NCBI RefSeq assembly: GCF_000092125.1
Contig: NC_014212.1
Location: 1,508,001-1,572,000 of the forward strand
DNA from: Allomeiothermus silvanus DSM 9946
GTDB lineage: Bacteria > Deinococcota > Deinococci > Deinococcales > Thermaceae
Length of the DNA: 64,000 nt
Reading direction: 5' to 3'
In this document: positions 7,928 to 17,011 of the stretch, piece by piece
Layout: every line of letters begins with the position of its first letter
How positions within the stretch are numbered: the stretch's first letter is position 1
The notes under the pieces: model-generated
The model's input: the letters and a program-made list of their open reading frames with translations, nothing else
Database searches by the model: none
What the model was told of the DNA's origin: nothing
Program-made: the position numbers and the translations under genes

Positions 7928-9418
7928 ATGACCTTCTGGCTCATCCTCGCCCTGCTCGTCGTGGTCTCCGCCTTGGTGGCCTATACGGGCGATCTCGTGG
8001 CGAAGCGGGTGGGCAAGCGCCACTGGCGCTTTTTTGGACTGCGCCCCAGGACCACCGCGACTTTGGTAGCGACTTTGACCGGGGTTTTGATCGCTTTGGG
8101 GGCCTTTGCTACGTTCATGTTGTTGGTCGAGGATGCCCGCGAGACCATCCTGCAAGCTGAGCAGGTGCGCTACGAGCGCAACCGGTTGCGCGAAGAGGTG
8201 AAACGCCTGGGTGGTCAGCTCGAGGAGCTGCACGCAGAGATATCCACCCTCAAAAACGAGGTGGTGCGGGTGGATGTGGCCCGGCAGGAACTGGCCCGCG
8301 ACCGCGTCCGCTTGGAGGAGACCCTGACCCGGGCAGAGAGCCGTTTGCAACTTGCTAACCGCGAGCTAGCTCAGGCCCGGCAAAGCATCGAAACTGCTCA
8401 GGCTGAGCGGGACCGTTTACAAGGCGAGATCAGCCGGTATCAAAGCGAGATCGCCCAACTCAAGGACAACCTCAGCACCCAGAAGGCGGCACTCGACCAG
8501 GCGGTGCGGGCGGTGCAAACCCTGGCTGAGCAGCGTACCCGGCTCGAGGCTACCCAAAAAGCCCTGCAAGCCCAGGCCAAGGCCGCGCGTGCCAGGCTGG
8601 CCGCGCTCGAGGGAGCGCGCAAGAGCGCCGAGGCCAAACTTACTGCTTTGCAAGAGCGTACCCGCCAGCTCGACCAGGAAAAGCGGCGGCTTGAAGGGGA
8701 TGTGGCCTTCTTGAGCAGCCAATCCAAAGACCGAAAAAACCTGGATGCTGCCCGAAATCAGCTCGCCGAGCAGCTCGCGGCCTCCCGCCAAGAGGAAATG
8801 AGCTTGCGATCTCGCATAGCTGAGCTGGAACAGACCGTTAAGGGCCTCGAGGAGAGCCGCTCCCGCTTACAGAGCGGCCTCAGCAACCTGGTAGGGGAGA
8901 TCCTGCTGGCAGAGCAGCCGCTTACACCGGGACATGAAAAGCAAGCTTTGGAAGAAGCCGTGCGCCGGGCTGACCTGCGGGCCCGCCTGCTAGGATTGCG
9001 GGGAGCGCTGGCGGTGGAGAGCCCGGTGTTTGGCGATCCCATCCGCCAGGGCTTGCTCCTGGTAAGACCGGTGGGCGTGAGTGCTGATGGAAAGGTATTG
9101 GTGCGGGTAGAGTTCCGGGCCAAGGAGCGGCTTTTCGCCCCTGGCGAAGTACTTTCGGTGGGAGCTTTCAGCCTCCCGGCCAGCTCAGCGGAGATTCGCC
9201 GCCGCTTGGAGCGGCTCAAACGCGAAGCCGAAGAGAAGTTGGCCCGAGCTGGCTGGGTTCCCGAGAAGCTGGCCCAGGGCACTATTCCCTCCGAGGCGAT
9301 GTTGAGCTTTATGGACCAACTTACCCCGTTGCGCGGGGTGGTGCGGGTAGGGGTGGTGGCGACTAACGCTCTATACTCCACGGAAACCCCGGAGATCGCT
9401 TTCCAGCTCCTTCCCTAA
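7928..9418 (+). CDS. DUF3084 membrane-anchored coiled-coil protein
   Basis: A 496-aa protein with two N-terminal hydrophobic segments (FWLILALLVVVSALVAYTG and LVATLTGVLIALGAFATFMLLV) joined by the KRVGKRHWRFFGLRPR loop that marks DUF3084 proteins. Residues about 75-330 form one long coiled coil (repeats such as QLEELHAEISTLKNEVVRV, RTRLEATQKALQAQAKAARARLAALEGARKSAEAKL). The C-terminal third is globular (LLVRPVGVSADGKVLVRVEF). The function of DUF3084 is unknown. A fine-structure role at the envelope is plausible because the gene follows lptB by 34 nt, but this is inference. Its last bases overlap the convergent OCD-family gene by 4 nt. Confidence 0.88.
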   Translation: MTFWLILALLVVVSALVAYTGDLVAKRVGKRHWRFFGLRPRTTATLVATLTGVLIALGAFATFMLLVEDARETILQAEQVRYERNRLREEVKRLGGQLEELHAEISTLKNEVVRVDVARQELARDRVRLEETLTRAESRLQLANRELAQARQSIETAQAERDRLQGEISRYQSEIAQLKDNLSTQKAALDQAVRAVQTLAEQRTRLEATQKALQAQAKAARARLAALEGARKSAEAKLTALQERTRQLDQEKRRLEGDVAFLSSQSKDRKNLDAARNQLAEQLAASRQEEMSLRSRIAELEQTVKGLEESRSRLQSGLSNLVGEILLAEQPLTPGHEKQALEEAVRRADLRARLLGLRGALAVESPVFGDPIRQGLLLVRPVGVSADGKVLVRVEFRAKERLFAPGEVLSVGAFSLPASSAEIRRRLERLKREAEEKLARAGWVPEKLAQGTIPSEAMLSFMDQLTPLRGVVRVGVVATNALYSTETPEIAFQLLP

Positions 9419-10305
9419 AGCTGGCTCAGGGCCAGTCGGCTCGCAGCCAAGTCCCACAGGGCGTGCCCGACGCTTTTGAATACCACCGGGCCATGGGAGG
9501 GAGGAGCAAGGTCCAACACGTCGCCTAAGGCTCGTACCTGCCCCCAATCCACCCCGGCTTGGATCAGATCTCCGGCCTCGGCGCGCGCCCCCTCGAGCGT
9601 GTCCACGAAGAGGCGAGCCCGGCGCACTAGCGAAGCGGGCAACTCGGCCATATTGGGCCGGTAAGCTCCTACTGCTGCTACGAAAGCGTCCTCCCGCACC
9701 GCATCTGGAAGCACCGGGGTAGTGCTGGTAGTAGCAGTGACGACCAGGCTCACCTGCTCTACTATCCCCAGGGGATTTTCGATCGTTCGAGCCGTGATTC
9801 CTAGGCTCTGGGCGTATTCGGCTAGGGCTCGTGAACGTTCGGGGGTACGCGAATAGACATACACTTCGTTCACTCCCAGCCCTTGATGAAAGGCTTCCAG
9901 GTGCGACCGGGCCTGGACCCCTGCGCCTACGATTAGGAGGGGGCTGTTGGGATTAGGGGCTAATCGTTGGGCGGCAAGGAGCGATACCGCGGCAGTGCGT
10001 CTAGCAGTGACCACCGAGCCCTCCAGTAGCGCCACCCGCTCGCCGGAGGGGGTGTGCATCACCCAGACCTCGGCCCGCACGCTGGGGGTTTGGCCAGGGT
10101 GGACGGTGACCAGTTTGGTCACGGTCACCTGCGGATCAGCGGCGGGCATCAAAAGGAGGGTGCCTCCCCCGGGCAGCGGCAGCACCAGCCGCTCAGGAGC
10201 TTGAACCAGCCCGGCTTTTTGGTCGCCCAAGACCGCTTCGATGGCTTGGGCCAGCTGCGGGTAGGGGAGAAGACGGACGGTCTCCCTCTCCGAAAGCACT
10301 TTCAT
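9415..10305 (-). CDS. Ornithine cyclodeaminase / mu-crystallin family protein
   Basis: A 296-aa NAD(P)-dependent enzyme of the OCD/mu-crystallin family (ornithine cyclodeaminase, alanine dehydrogenase of archaeal type, pyrroline-2-carboxylate reductase). Visible features: VTKLVTVHPGQ with the active-site lysine, GSVVTARRTAAVSLLAAQRL (TxxRTAA is diagnostic), the dinucleotide-binding LLIVGAGVQARSHLEAF, VVTATTSTTPVL, and VGAYRPNMAELP replacing the usual GSxxPxxxEL. The exact substrate cannot be told from sequence. It is divergent from mutS with only 53 nt between starts, and has TACGAT 6 nt before its ATG. Confidence 0.88.
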   Translation of the reverse strand: MKVLSERETVRLLPYPQLAQAIEAVLGDQKAGLVQAPERLVLPLPGGGTLLLMPAADPQVTVTKLVTVHPGQTPSVRAEVWVMHTPSGERVALLEGSVVTARRTAAVSLLAAQRLAPNPNSPLLIVGAGVQARSHLEAFHQGLGVNEVYVYSRTPERSRALAEYAQSLGITARTIENPLGIVEQVSLVVTATTSTTPVLPDAVREDAFVAAVGAYRPNMAELPASLVRRARLFVDTLEGARAEAGDLIQAGVDWGQVRALGDVLDLAPPSHGPVVFKSVGHALWDLAASRLALSQL

Positions 10306-10311
10306 GTCATC

Positions 10312-10317
10312 ATCGTA
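10312..10317 (-). promoter_or_regulatory. Leaderless-type -10 box (TACGAT) for the OCD-family gene
   Basis: The minus-strand TACGAT ends 6 nt before the ATG at 10305. Confidence 0.35.
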
Positions 10318-10346
10318 GCCGGTTCGGGGGTGCCGGCAAATGCGGG

Positions 10347-10352
10347 TATCAT
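10347..10352 (+). promoter_or_regulatory. Leaderless-type -10 box (TATCAT) for mutS
   Basis: TATCAT ends 6 nt before the mutS ATG at 10359; there is no Shine-Dalgarno sequence. Confidence 0.45.
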
Positions 10353-10358
10353 GGCGGT

Positions 10359-12905
10359 ATGATCCTCAAGGGCCAAGGTAGCGGCCCCTTGCCGCCGCTG
10401 CTGCAGCAATACGTTGAGTTGCGTGACGCTTACCCGGATTACCTTTTGCTGTTTCAAGTGGGCGATTTTTACGAGGCTTTTGGCGAGGACGCCGAGCGGC
10501 TTTCCCGCGCTTTGGGGATCACCCTTACCCACAAAACCAGCAAAGACTTTACTACCCCTATGGCGGGAATCCCGATTCGATCCGCCGATAGCCACCTCGA
10601 GCGCCTCCTCAAGATGGGCTTCCGGGTCGGGCTGGCCGAGCAAACCGAGCCAGTAGAAGCTGCCGAGGGGTTGGTAAGGCGAGAGGTCACCCAGCTCCTC
10701 ACCCCCGGCACCCTGACCCGGGAAAACCTCCTTCGCCCGGATGCCAACTACCTGGCGGCTATTGCTACCGGGGAGGGGTACGGGGTGGTGTTTTTGGAAG
10801 TATCGACGGGGGAGTTTCGGGGAGTAGTGCTTTACAGCAAAAGCGCTCTGTACGATGAGCTTTTTCGCAACCGCCCCGCCGAGGTGCTGCTAGCTCCCGA
10901 GCTGTATGCTAACGAGGCCTTTCGCGAAGAGTTTCAGCGGCGCTTTCCGCTGATGGTCTCTTCGGGCAGCTTTGACCCGCAGGGGGCGCGAAGCGCGCTG
11001 GTGCAGCAGTTCGGGATGCTTCCCTCTGGGCTCGACCATCCCGCTTTGGAACGCGCAGCCGGGGCGGTGCTGGCTTACGCCCGAACCACCCAAGCCGGCG
11101 CGCTGCCCCAGGTACGCGGGTTCGCGCGTTACGATCCCAGCGCTTACATGCAGCTTTCTGAGACCACCCTGCGCACCCTCGAGGTCTACGACCCCAGCCC
11201 CGTGGGTTCGTACCTCCCCGTGGGGGAGGAGCGCACCCTGATGGGAGTGCTGGGGTTGACCCGTACCGCTCCGGGGCGGCGGCTCCTTAAGGCTTGGCTG
11301 CGTCAACCGCTCCTGGACGAAGGTCCTATCCAGGCTCGGCTAGACGCGGTGGAGGCCTTGGTGCGCGATAGCGTGTTGCGCGAGGCGGTGCGGCGGCTTT
11401 TGTACCGCATCCATGACCTCGAGCGCCTCGCTGCTCGGTTGGCTGCAGGCCGTTCCAATGCCCGTGATTTGGCTGCTTTGGCCCGCAGCCTGGGGCTTCT
11501 GCCCGAACTCCAAGGCCAATTGTTGGCCTGCGAGCCCTTGCGGGTATTGGCAGAGCGGTTGCCACTGCTCGCTGAGGTAGTTGAGCGCATTAGCGCCGCG
11601 TTGGTCGAGGAGCCTCCGCTCAAGATCACCGAGGGCGGGTTGATCAAAGATGGCTTCGACGCTACCCTAGACGCTCACCGTGAGCGGGCTGAGGCGGGGC
11701 GTAGCTGGATCGCCGGGCTCGAGGCCGCTGAGCGTTCACGCACCGGCATCCCCAGCCTCAAGGTGGGGTACAACCAGGTGATGGGCTACTACCTCGAGGT
11801 CACCCGCCCCTACTATGCACAAGTACCCTCGGACTGGCGTATTGTGGCTACCCTCAAAGACCGCCAGCGCTATACCCGTCCGGATCTGCGCGAAAAAGAA
11901 CGGGAGATCCTGCTGGCCGAGGAAGCCGGGCGCAAACGCGAGTACGAGGTTTTTCAGGAACTCCGGGAAGAGTTAAGCGGCCAGGCCGAGCGGGTGCGCG
12001 AGGCGGCCTTGGTGCTGGCGGAGCTGGATGTGTATGCGACGCTGGCCGAGGTGGCTGCCCGGCATGGCTATACCCGACCCCGTTTCAGCCCCGATCGTCT
12101 GTTCATTCGGGCAGGGCGGCACCCGGTGGTGGAGAGACACCTCGAGGGTAGGTTCATCGCTAACGACCTCGAGATGGGCCCTGAGGCCCGGCTGCTGATC
12201 CTTACCGGCCCCAACATGAGCGGTAAGTCCACCTACTTGCGCCAGACTGCGCTCATCGCTCTCCTGGGTCAGATCGGTTCTTTCGTGCCCGCCGAGGAAG
12301 CCGTACTGCCCATTTTTGACCGCATCTATACCCGTATTGGGGCTGCCGACGATATTGCGGGGGGGCGCAGCACCTTTATGGTGGAGATGGAAGAACTCGC
12401 TCAGATCCTCCAGGGGGCCACCGCCAGAAGCCTGGTCTTGCTCGATGAGATCGGGCGGGGAACCAGCACCTATGACGGTCTCAGCCTGGCTTGGGCGGCC
12501 AGCGAGTACCTGCATGACCGCATAAAGGCCCTAACCCTCTTTGCCACCCACTACTTCGAACTCACTGCCCTCCCCGAAACCCTCCCCGCAGCCCGCAACT
12601 ATCATGTAGCTGCCCGGGAGGAGGTTGGGGGGTTGGTTTTTTATCACCAGGTGTTGCCGGGTCCAGCTTCTAAGAGTTATGGCCTCGAGGTGGCCCGCCT
12701 GGCCGGGTTGCCGCCCGAGGTTTTGGGGCGGGCCGGACAACTGTTGGCGGGGCTCGAGGCCCGCCGGGACGACTGGAGCCAAGCCCTCGCGGAGGAACTG
12801 CTGGCCCTCGACCTCACCCGCCTCACCCCCCTGGAGGCCTTGCTCAAGCTCCAACAACTGCGGGAGAGACTCTACCCGGTGATGGTTTCAGAAGCCGCGG
12901 ACTAG
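10359..12905 (+). CDS. mutS: MutS, DNA mismatch recognition ATPase
   Basis: An 848-aa MutS that recognises mispairs and small loops and starts mismatch repair. The mismatch-binding Phe-Tyr-Glu lies at 37-39 in QVGDFYEAFGEDA. The connector, lever and clamp domains follow (RTAPGRRLLKAWLRQPLLD; YYLEVTRPYYAQVP). The ATPase domain has Walker A TGPNMSGKSTYLRQ (about 615-628), STFMVEMEELAQIL, Walker B SLVLLDEIGRGTSTYDGLSLAWA, and FATHYFELTAL. The C-terminal helical region is present. Length is normal. mutL follows 68 nt downstream in the same direction, which makes a MutSL unit likely. Confidence 0.98.
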   Translation: MILKGQGSGPLPPLLQQYVELRDAYPDYLLLFQVGDFYEAFGEDAERLSRALGITLTHKTSKDFTTPMAGIPIRSADSHLERLLKMGFRVGLAEQTEPVEAAEGLVRREVTQLLTPGTLTRENLLRPDANYLAAIATGEGYGVVFLEVSTGEFRGVVLYSKSALYDELFRNRPAEVLLAPELYANEAFREEFQRRFPLMVSSGSFDPQGARSALVQQFGMLPSGLDHPALERAAGAVLAYARTTQAGALPQVRGFARYDPSAYMQLSETTLRTLEVYDPSPVGSYLPVGEERTLMGVLGLTRTAPGRRLLKAWLRQPLLDEGPIQARLDAVEALVRDSVLREAVRRLLYRIHDLERLAARLAAGRSNARDLAALARSLGLLPELQGQLLACEPLRVLAERLPLLAEVVERISAALVEEPPLKITEGGLIKDGFDATLDAHRERAEAGRSWIAGLEAAERSRTGIPSLKVGYNQVMGYYLEVTRPYYAQVPSDWRIVATLKDRQRYTRPDLREKEREILLAEEAGRKREYEVFQELREELSGQAERVREAALVLAELDVYATLAEVAARHGYTRPRFSPDRLFIRAGRHPVVERHLEGRFIANDLEMGPEARLLILTGPNMSGKSTYLRQTALIALLGQIGSFVPAEEAVLPIFDRIYTRIGAADDIAGGRSTFMVEMEELAQILQGATARSLVLLDEIGRGTSTYDGLSLAWAASEYLHDRIKALTLFATHYFELTALPETLPAARNYHVAAREEVGGLVFYHQVLPGPASKSYGLEVARLAGLPPEVLGRAGQLLAGLEARRDDWSQALAEELLALDLTRLTPLEALLKLQQLRERLYPVMVSEAAD

Positions 12906-12973
12906 ATACCTGGACTGGGCTAGGTGTGCCCCGTTGCGCCGGCTTTTAGATTGCCAAGGAACTCGAACTAGAC

Positions 12974-14596
12974 ATGATCCGCAAGCTACCTCCTGAGCTC
13001 GTGCGAGAGATCGCCGCCGGTGAAGTAGTCACCGGGATCGCCGACGTGGTGCGGGAGCTGCTGGAAAACGCGCTGGACGCCGGGGCTAGTCGCATCCAGG
13101 TCGAACTCGAGGAGGGTGGTCTATCCCGGATTGTGGTCAGCGACAACGGTTTGGGCATTCCCAAAGACGAGCTGCCTCTGGCGGTGGAGGCCCACGCCAG
13201 CAGCAAACTCTTTGACCTGGCCCGCATCACCACCCTGGGGTTTCGTGGTGAGGGATTGTACGCGATCCGTCAGGCCGGACGTCTCAGGATCACCTCGAGA
13301 CCCCCCGGCCAACTGGGCGGAGCTACCCTAGAAGCCTTGGGCGATAGCATAACGCTTAGCGAACACCCCGCTCCTGCGGGAACCCGGGTAGAGGTGGTGC
13401 GCTTGTTCGAGCACCTTCCGGCGCGGCGACAAAGCCTCGAGTCCCCGGCCCAGGAGGCGCGCAAGGTGGCCCATCTTCTTTCCCGTTACCTACTCCACCA
13501 CCCTAGGCTTTGGCTCAAGCTCGTCGTGGATGGGGAAGAGCAGCTCACCCACGCGGGCGGGAGCTTTTCCGACGCGGCCCGGTTGGTGTGGGGCAGCGTG
13601 ACCGCCAACCGCCTGCTCAGCCTGGAGTTCGCCCAGGCCCCCTACCGGCTCTCGGGGCTGCTCTCCCGCCCCGAACTCTCGCGGCCTCGGCGGGACCGGC
13701 TTTTCCTGGCCATCAACGGGCGACCCGTGGAGTGGCCAGAGAACCTCGCCAAGACCCTCCTGGAAGCCTACCGCGAGCTCCTTCCGGTGGGGCAGTACCC
13801 GGTGGGCGTGTTAAACCTCGAGCTTCCACCCGAAAGCGTGCTGGTAAACACTGCCCCAGACAAGTCCCGCCCCCGGTTGTTGCAGCCTGAACCGGTGCTG
13901 GATTTCCTGGCCCGAGCGGTGCAGGGTTTGCTCTCGGCTCACCCCCTAGCCCGAACCCTCCCCGAGCCCAGCCCCCCGTTTGGTCCGGCCCCAACTTCGG
14001 GCGCTTTCCCGAAGCTTCGCTACCTGGGGGTTTTCCGCGAACTATACCTGCTGGCCGAGGCCGATGACCAGCTGTACGTGGTGGACCAGCATGCCGCCCA
14101 CGAGCGGGTGATTTACGAGGAACTCGTGCGCCGCTACCGCGAGGAACCCCACGTCGAACTGGCCCACCCCGAACTGCTCACCCTGAGCGTGGATGAGGAG
14201 ATGAACTACGCCGAACGCTCGGGTGAACTCGAGGCCGCTGGGTTGGTACTCGAACCCTTCGGCTCGGGGCGCTACCGGGTGCGCACTATTCCGGCCTTCC
14301 TGGCCGCTCACCCCAACCTGGTCGGTGAGGTCGCTAAGGGAGCCCTGAGGGGCCCTGGTTTTGTGGAGGCGTGGCGCACCGTGCTGGCCCGGCTGGCTTG
14401 CTTGCCCGCGATCAAGGCTGGACACCCGCTTTCCCAGGTCTCGGCCCAGGCCCTCCTGGATCGACTGGCGGCCTGTGAGCTACCCTGGGTCTGCCCGCAC
14501 GGGCGACCCACTGCCCTGGTCCTAAGCGAACTCGAGCTGGCCCGGCGTTTCGGGCGGCGGGGTACTCGGGCCGTACCCGTTCGCAAAAGCGAATAG
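12974..14596 (+). CDS. mutL: MutL, mismatch repair ATPase/endonuclease
   Basis: A 540-aa MutL. The N-terminal GHKL ATPase has EIAAGEVV, ELLENALDAGASRIQVEL (motif I), DNGLGIPKDELPLAVEAHASSKL (motif II) and LGFRGEGLYAI (motif III). The C-terminal domain holds the metal-binding endonuclease motifs known from MutL of bacteria without MutH: DQHAAHERVIYEE (the DQHA-x2-E-x4-E motif), ACLPAIKAG and CPHGRPT. It would therefore nick DNA itself. The linker is proline-rich and short (PEPSPPFGPAPTSGAFP). The start MIRKLPPELVREIAAGEVV is canonical. Confidence 0.98.
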   Translation: MIRKLPPELVREIAAGEVVTGIADVVRELLENALDAGASRIQVELEEGGLSRIVVSDNGLGIPKDELPLAVEAHASSKLFDLARITTLGFRGEGLYAIRQAGRLRITSRPPGQLGGATLEALGDSITLSEHPAPAGTRVEVVRLFEHLPARRQSLESPAQEARKVAHLLSRYLLHHPRLWLKLVVDGEEQLTHAGGSFSDAARLVWGSVTANRLLSLEFAQAPYRLSGLLSRPELSRPRRDRLFLAINGRPVEWPENLAKTLLEAYRELLPVGQYPVGVLNLELPPESVLVNTAPDKSRPRLLQPEPVLDFLARAVQGLLSAHPLARTLPEPSPPFGPAPTSGAFPKLRYLGVFRELYLLAEADDQLYVVDQHAAHERVIYEELVRRYREEPHVELAHPELLTLSVDEEMNYAERSGELEAAGLVLEPFGSGRYRVRTIPAFLAAHPNLVGEVAKGALRGPGFVEAWRTVLARLACLPAIKAGHPLSQVSAQALLDRLAACELPWVCPHGRPTALVLSELELARRFGRRGTRAVPVRKSE

Positions 14597-14637
14597 CCCT
14601 ATGCCTGATGCCCTGCCCAACTTGCCTGCCCGGATGC

Positions 14638-14643
14638 TAGGCT
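14638..14643 (+). promoter_or_regulatory. Leaderless-type -10 box (TAGGCT) for purU
   Basis: TAGGCT ends 7 nt before the purU ATG; the spacer is G-rich (TGGGGGA), so a weak ribosome binding site is also possible. Confidence 0.35.
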
Positions 14644-14650
14644 TGGGGGA

Positions 14651-15514
14651 ATGAGCCGCGAGACCCTGGCCCGACTCCTGATCACCTGCCCCGACCGCCC
14701 CGGCATCGTGGCGGCGGTGTCGACTTTTCTCTTCAACCACGGAGCTAATATCACCGATTTGCAGCAGCACTCCACCGACCCCGAGGGAGGCACCTTCTTT
14801 ATGCGCCTCGAGTTCCAGACCCCCCACCTCGACGTCTCGCGCGGGGTGCTCGAGCGAGCCTTTGCTGAGGCCGTGGCCGAGCGCTTCGCGATGGAGTGGC
14901 GCTTCGCCTATGCTGAAGAGCCTAAGAAGATGGCGCTCTTGGTCTCCAGGTATGATCACGCCCTCTTGGAGGTGCTGTGGCGCTGGAGCCGGGGCGAACT
15001 CCCTGCCAAGGTTAGTATGGTCATTTCTAACCACCCCGACCTGGAGCCTGCCGTGCGGGCTTTTGGCTTGCCCTACCATCACGTTCCGGTGAGCAAGGAA
15101 AATAAAGCCGAGGCTGAGGCGAGCATCCTGGAGTTGCTTGAAGGCCAGGCCGATCTGGTGGTGCTGGCTCGCTATATGCAGATCCTCTCCGCCGATTTCG
15201 TCTCCCGCTTCCCCCACCGCATCATCAACATCCACCATTCCTTTCTCCCAGCTTTCGTAGGTGCTTCCCCCTACCGCCAGGCCTACGAGCGGGGAGTCAA
15301 GCTCATCGGGGCCACTGCCCATTACGTCACCGAGGAACTTGACCAGGGGCCAATCATCGAGCAGGACGTGGCTCGGGTATCGCACCGACACTCCGTGGAG
15401 GATTTGGTGGAACTGGGGCGGGACCTCGAGCGCCAGGTCCTGGCCCGCGCGGTACGCTGGCACCTGGAGGACCGCATCATCGTGCATGGGAATAAGACCG
15501 TAGTGTTCAGTTGA
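14651..15514 (+). CDS. purU: PurU, formyltetrahydrofolate deformylase
   Basis: A 287-aa enzyme that hydrolyses 10-formyl-tetrahydrofolate to formate and tetrahydrofolate. The N-terminal ACT domain (about 1-80) begins [34 protein letters not shown]. The C-terminal formyltransferase-fold domain has [115 protein letters not shown]. The catalytic Asn-His-Asp set is kept (NIHHSFLP and the D in ELDQGPI). PurN, encoded at 25472, shares this C-terminal fold but lacks the ACT domain. Confidence 0.96.
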   Translation: MSRETLARLLITCPDRPGIVAAVSTFLFNHGANITDLQQHSTDPEGGTFFMRLEFQTPHLDVSRGVLERAFAEAVAERFAMEWRFAYAEEPKKMALLVSRYDHALLEVLWRWSRGELPAKVSMVISNHPDLEPAVRAFGLPYHHVPVSKENKAEAEASILELLEGQADLVVLARYMQILSADFVSRFPHRIINIHHSFLPAFVGASPYRQAYERGVKLIGATAHYVTEELDQGPIIEQDVARVSHRHSVEDLVELGRDLERQVLARAVRWHLEDRIIVHGNKTVVFS

Positions 15515-15632
15515 GGCTGATGGCTAGGGGCATTTCTTCATGAGAACTCCACAGATAAGCCCTAAGCTTTTGTTAGCGCCTTCATACGGGGTTAACTCCG
15601 AACTCCCAGACTGAAGGCTAGGAGGTTAGGAA

Positions 15633-16898
15633 ATGTCGCTAAAAGCATCCTCGGTAGCTTTGGTCGCGGTGGCCGCCCTCTCGGGCGGGGTGTTGTGGTG
15701 GGGGATCAGCAGCAGCCAGACCCAAGCTCCTCAGGCACAGACCCAAATTCAGGCGCAGGCCCAGACCGCCCAGGACCAACGCGCCTTGCTCGAGAACGAG
15801 CGCAACACCGTAGATCTGGTGCAGCGTTTTGGGAACGGGGTGGTGTATGTGGCGGTGCGCTCGGTTCCGCAAGCCCAATCGCAGCGCTTACCCTTTCCTG
15901 GCTTTGACTTCTTTTTTGGCCAGCCGCGGCCCCGGGAGGGCTTGGGTTCGGGCTTCGTGATCGATAAAGAAGGGTATATCCTGACCAACTTCCACGTGGT
16001 TCAAGGGAGCAACCCCCAGATTACGGTTCGTTTCCACAACGACCCCAAACCATACAAAGCCACCGTGGTCGGTACTGCCGAGCCGCTGGACTTGGCCCTG
16101 ATTCGGGTGCAAGGCGTGCCGGCACAACGCCTGGTCCCGCTGGTCCTGGGGAACTCCGATCAGGTGCTGGTAGGACAAAAGGCCATCGCTATGGGGAACC
16201 CCTTCGGCCTGGAGTTCACCGTCACCGAAGGGGTGGTATCGGCGGTGCGGCAGAACCGGGGTGCGGTTGCCGGTGCGGTGGGGGACTCTTCGGGCTTGGT
16301 GCCCACCATCATCCAGACCGACGCCGCCATCAACCCTGGCAACTCGGGGGGGCCGCTCCTCAACTCGAGGGGTGAGGTTATCGGGATCAACACCGCCATC
16401 CTGAGCCCTTCTGGGGCCGTGATCGGCGAAGGGCAGTTTGCTGGGGTCGGCTTCGCTATTCCCATCAACTTGGCTAAGCAATATCTTCCCGATCTGAAAG
16501 CGGGAAAGAAACTCGATGCTGCCGAGATTTCCCGTCGCCAGCCGCGTATAGGGGTTACGGTTGCTACCTTGAGCAACTACCCCGATGCCATCATCCAGCG
16601 CAACCGCCTGCCCGAGCAGGGCTTGATGATCATGAGCGTAGAGCCGAACAGCCCTGCGGCCAAAGCAGGTCTGCGAGCTGCGACCCGCAGCGTAACCTTG
16701 CAGCTACAGACCGGTGAGACGGTAGATCTGGGCATTAACGGGGACGTGATCATCGAGGCTGACGACCAGCCTATCCAGGATATCTTCGACCTTCGGGCGG
16801 TGCTCAACTCCAAGCCTGGGCAGCCGGTAAATCTCAAGATCTGGCGTGACGGCAAAGAGGTCACCCTCCAGGTCACTCCCCAGGTCCAACAGCGCTGA
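15633..16898 (+). CDS. DegP/HtrA-type serine protease with PDZ domain
   Basis: A 421-aa exported S1C protease for quality control of envelope proteins. An N-terminal signal anchor (SSVALVAVAALSGGVLWWGI) is followed by a Gln/Ala-rich linker. The trypsin-like domain has the triad H121 (NFHVVQG), D153 (PLDLALI) and S238 (NPGNSGGPL). One PDZ domain follows (RIGVTVATLSNYPD, GLMIMSVEPNSPAAKAGLRA, DVIIEADDQPIQDIFDLRAVLNSKPGQPV). The start has a good ribosome binding site (GGAGG, 9 nt upstream). A strong hairpin follows the gene. A single PDZ domain places it closer to DegS/HtrA of the Gram-positive type than to the two-PDZ DegP. Confidence 0.95.
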   Translation: MSLKASSVALVAVAALSGGVLWWGISSSQTQAPQAQTQIQAQAQTAQDQRALLENERNTVDLVQRFGNGVVYVAVRSVPQAQSQRLPFPGFDFFFGQPRPREGLGSGFVIDKEGYILTNFHVVQGSNPQITVRFHNDPKPYKATVVGTAEPLDLALIRVQGVPAQRLVPLVLGNSDQVLVGQKAIAMGNPFGLEFTVTEGVVSAVRQNRGAVAGAVGDSSGLVPTIIQTDAAINPGNSGGPLLNSRGEVIGINTAILSPSGAVIGEGQFAGVGFAIPINLAKQYLPDLKAGKKLDAAEISRRQPRIGVTVATLSNYPDAIIQRNRLPEQGLMIMSVEPNSPAAKAGLRAATRSVTLQLQTGETVDLGINGDVIIEADDQPIQDIFDLRAVLNSKPGQPVNLKIWRDGKEVTLQVTPQVQQR

Positions 16899-16965
16899 GG
16901 CTGAAGGGCGCCCTTTGGATTGGCCCAAGCCCTCTGATCCGAGAAGCTGGCTTTATCGCGTTTTA

Positions 16966-16994
16966 CCCCACACGGCCAACCGGGCCGTGTGGGG
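16966..16994. terminator. Hairpin between convergent htrA-type gene and mqnA
   Basis: A perfect 12-bp stem (CCCCACACGGCC with GGCCGTGTGGGG) and a 5-nt loop lie between two convergent genes. Neither side has a full T run, but the position and strength suggest a bidirectional terminator. Confidence 0.7.
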
Positions 16995-17011
16995 TATTCG
17001 TGGGCACCGCT

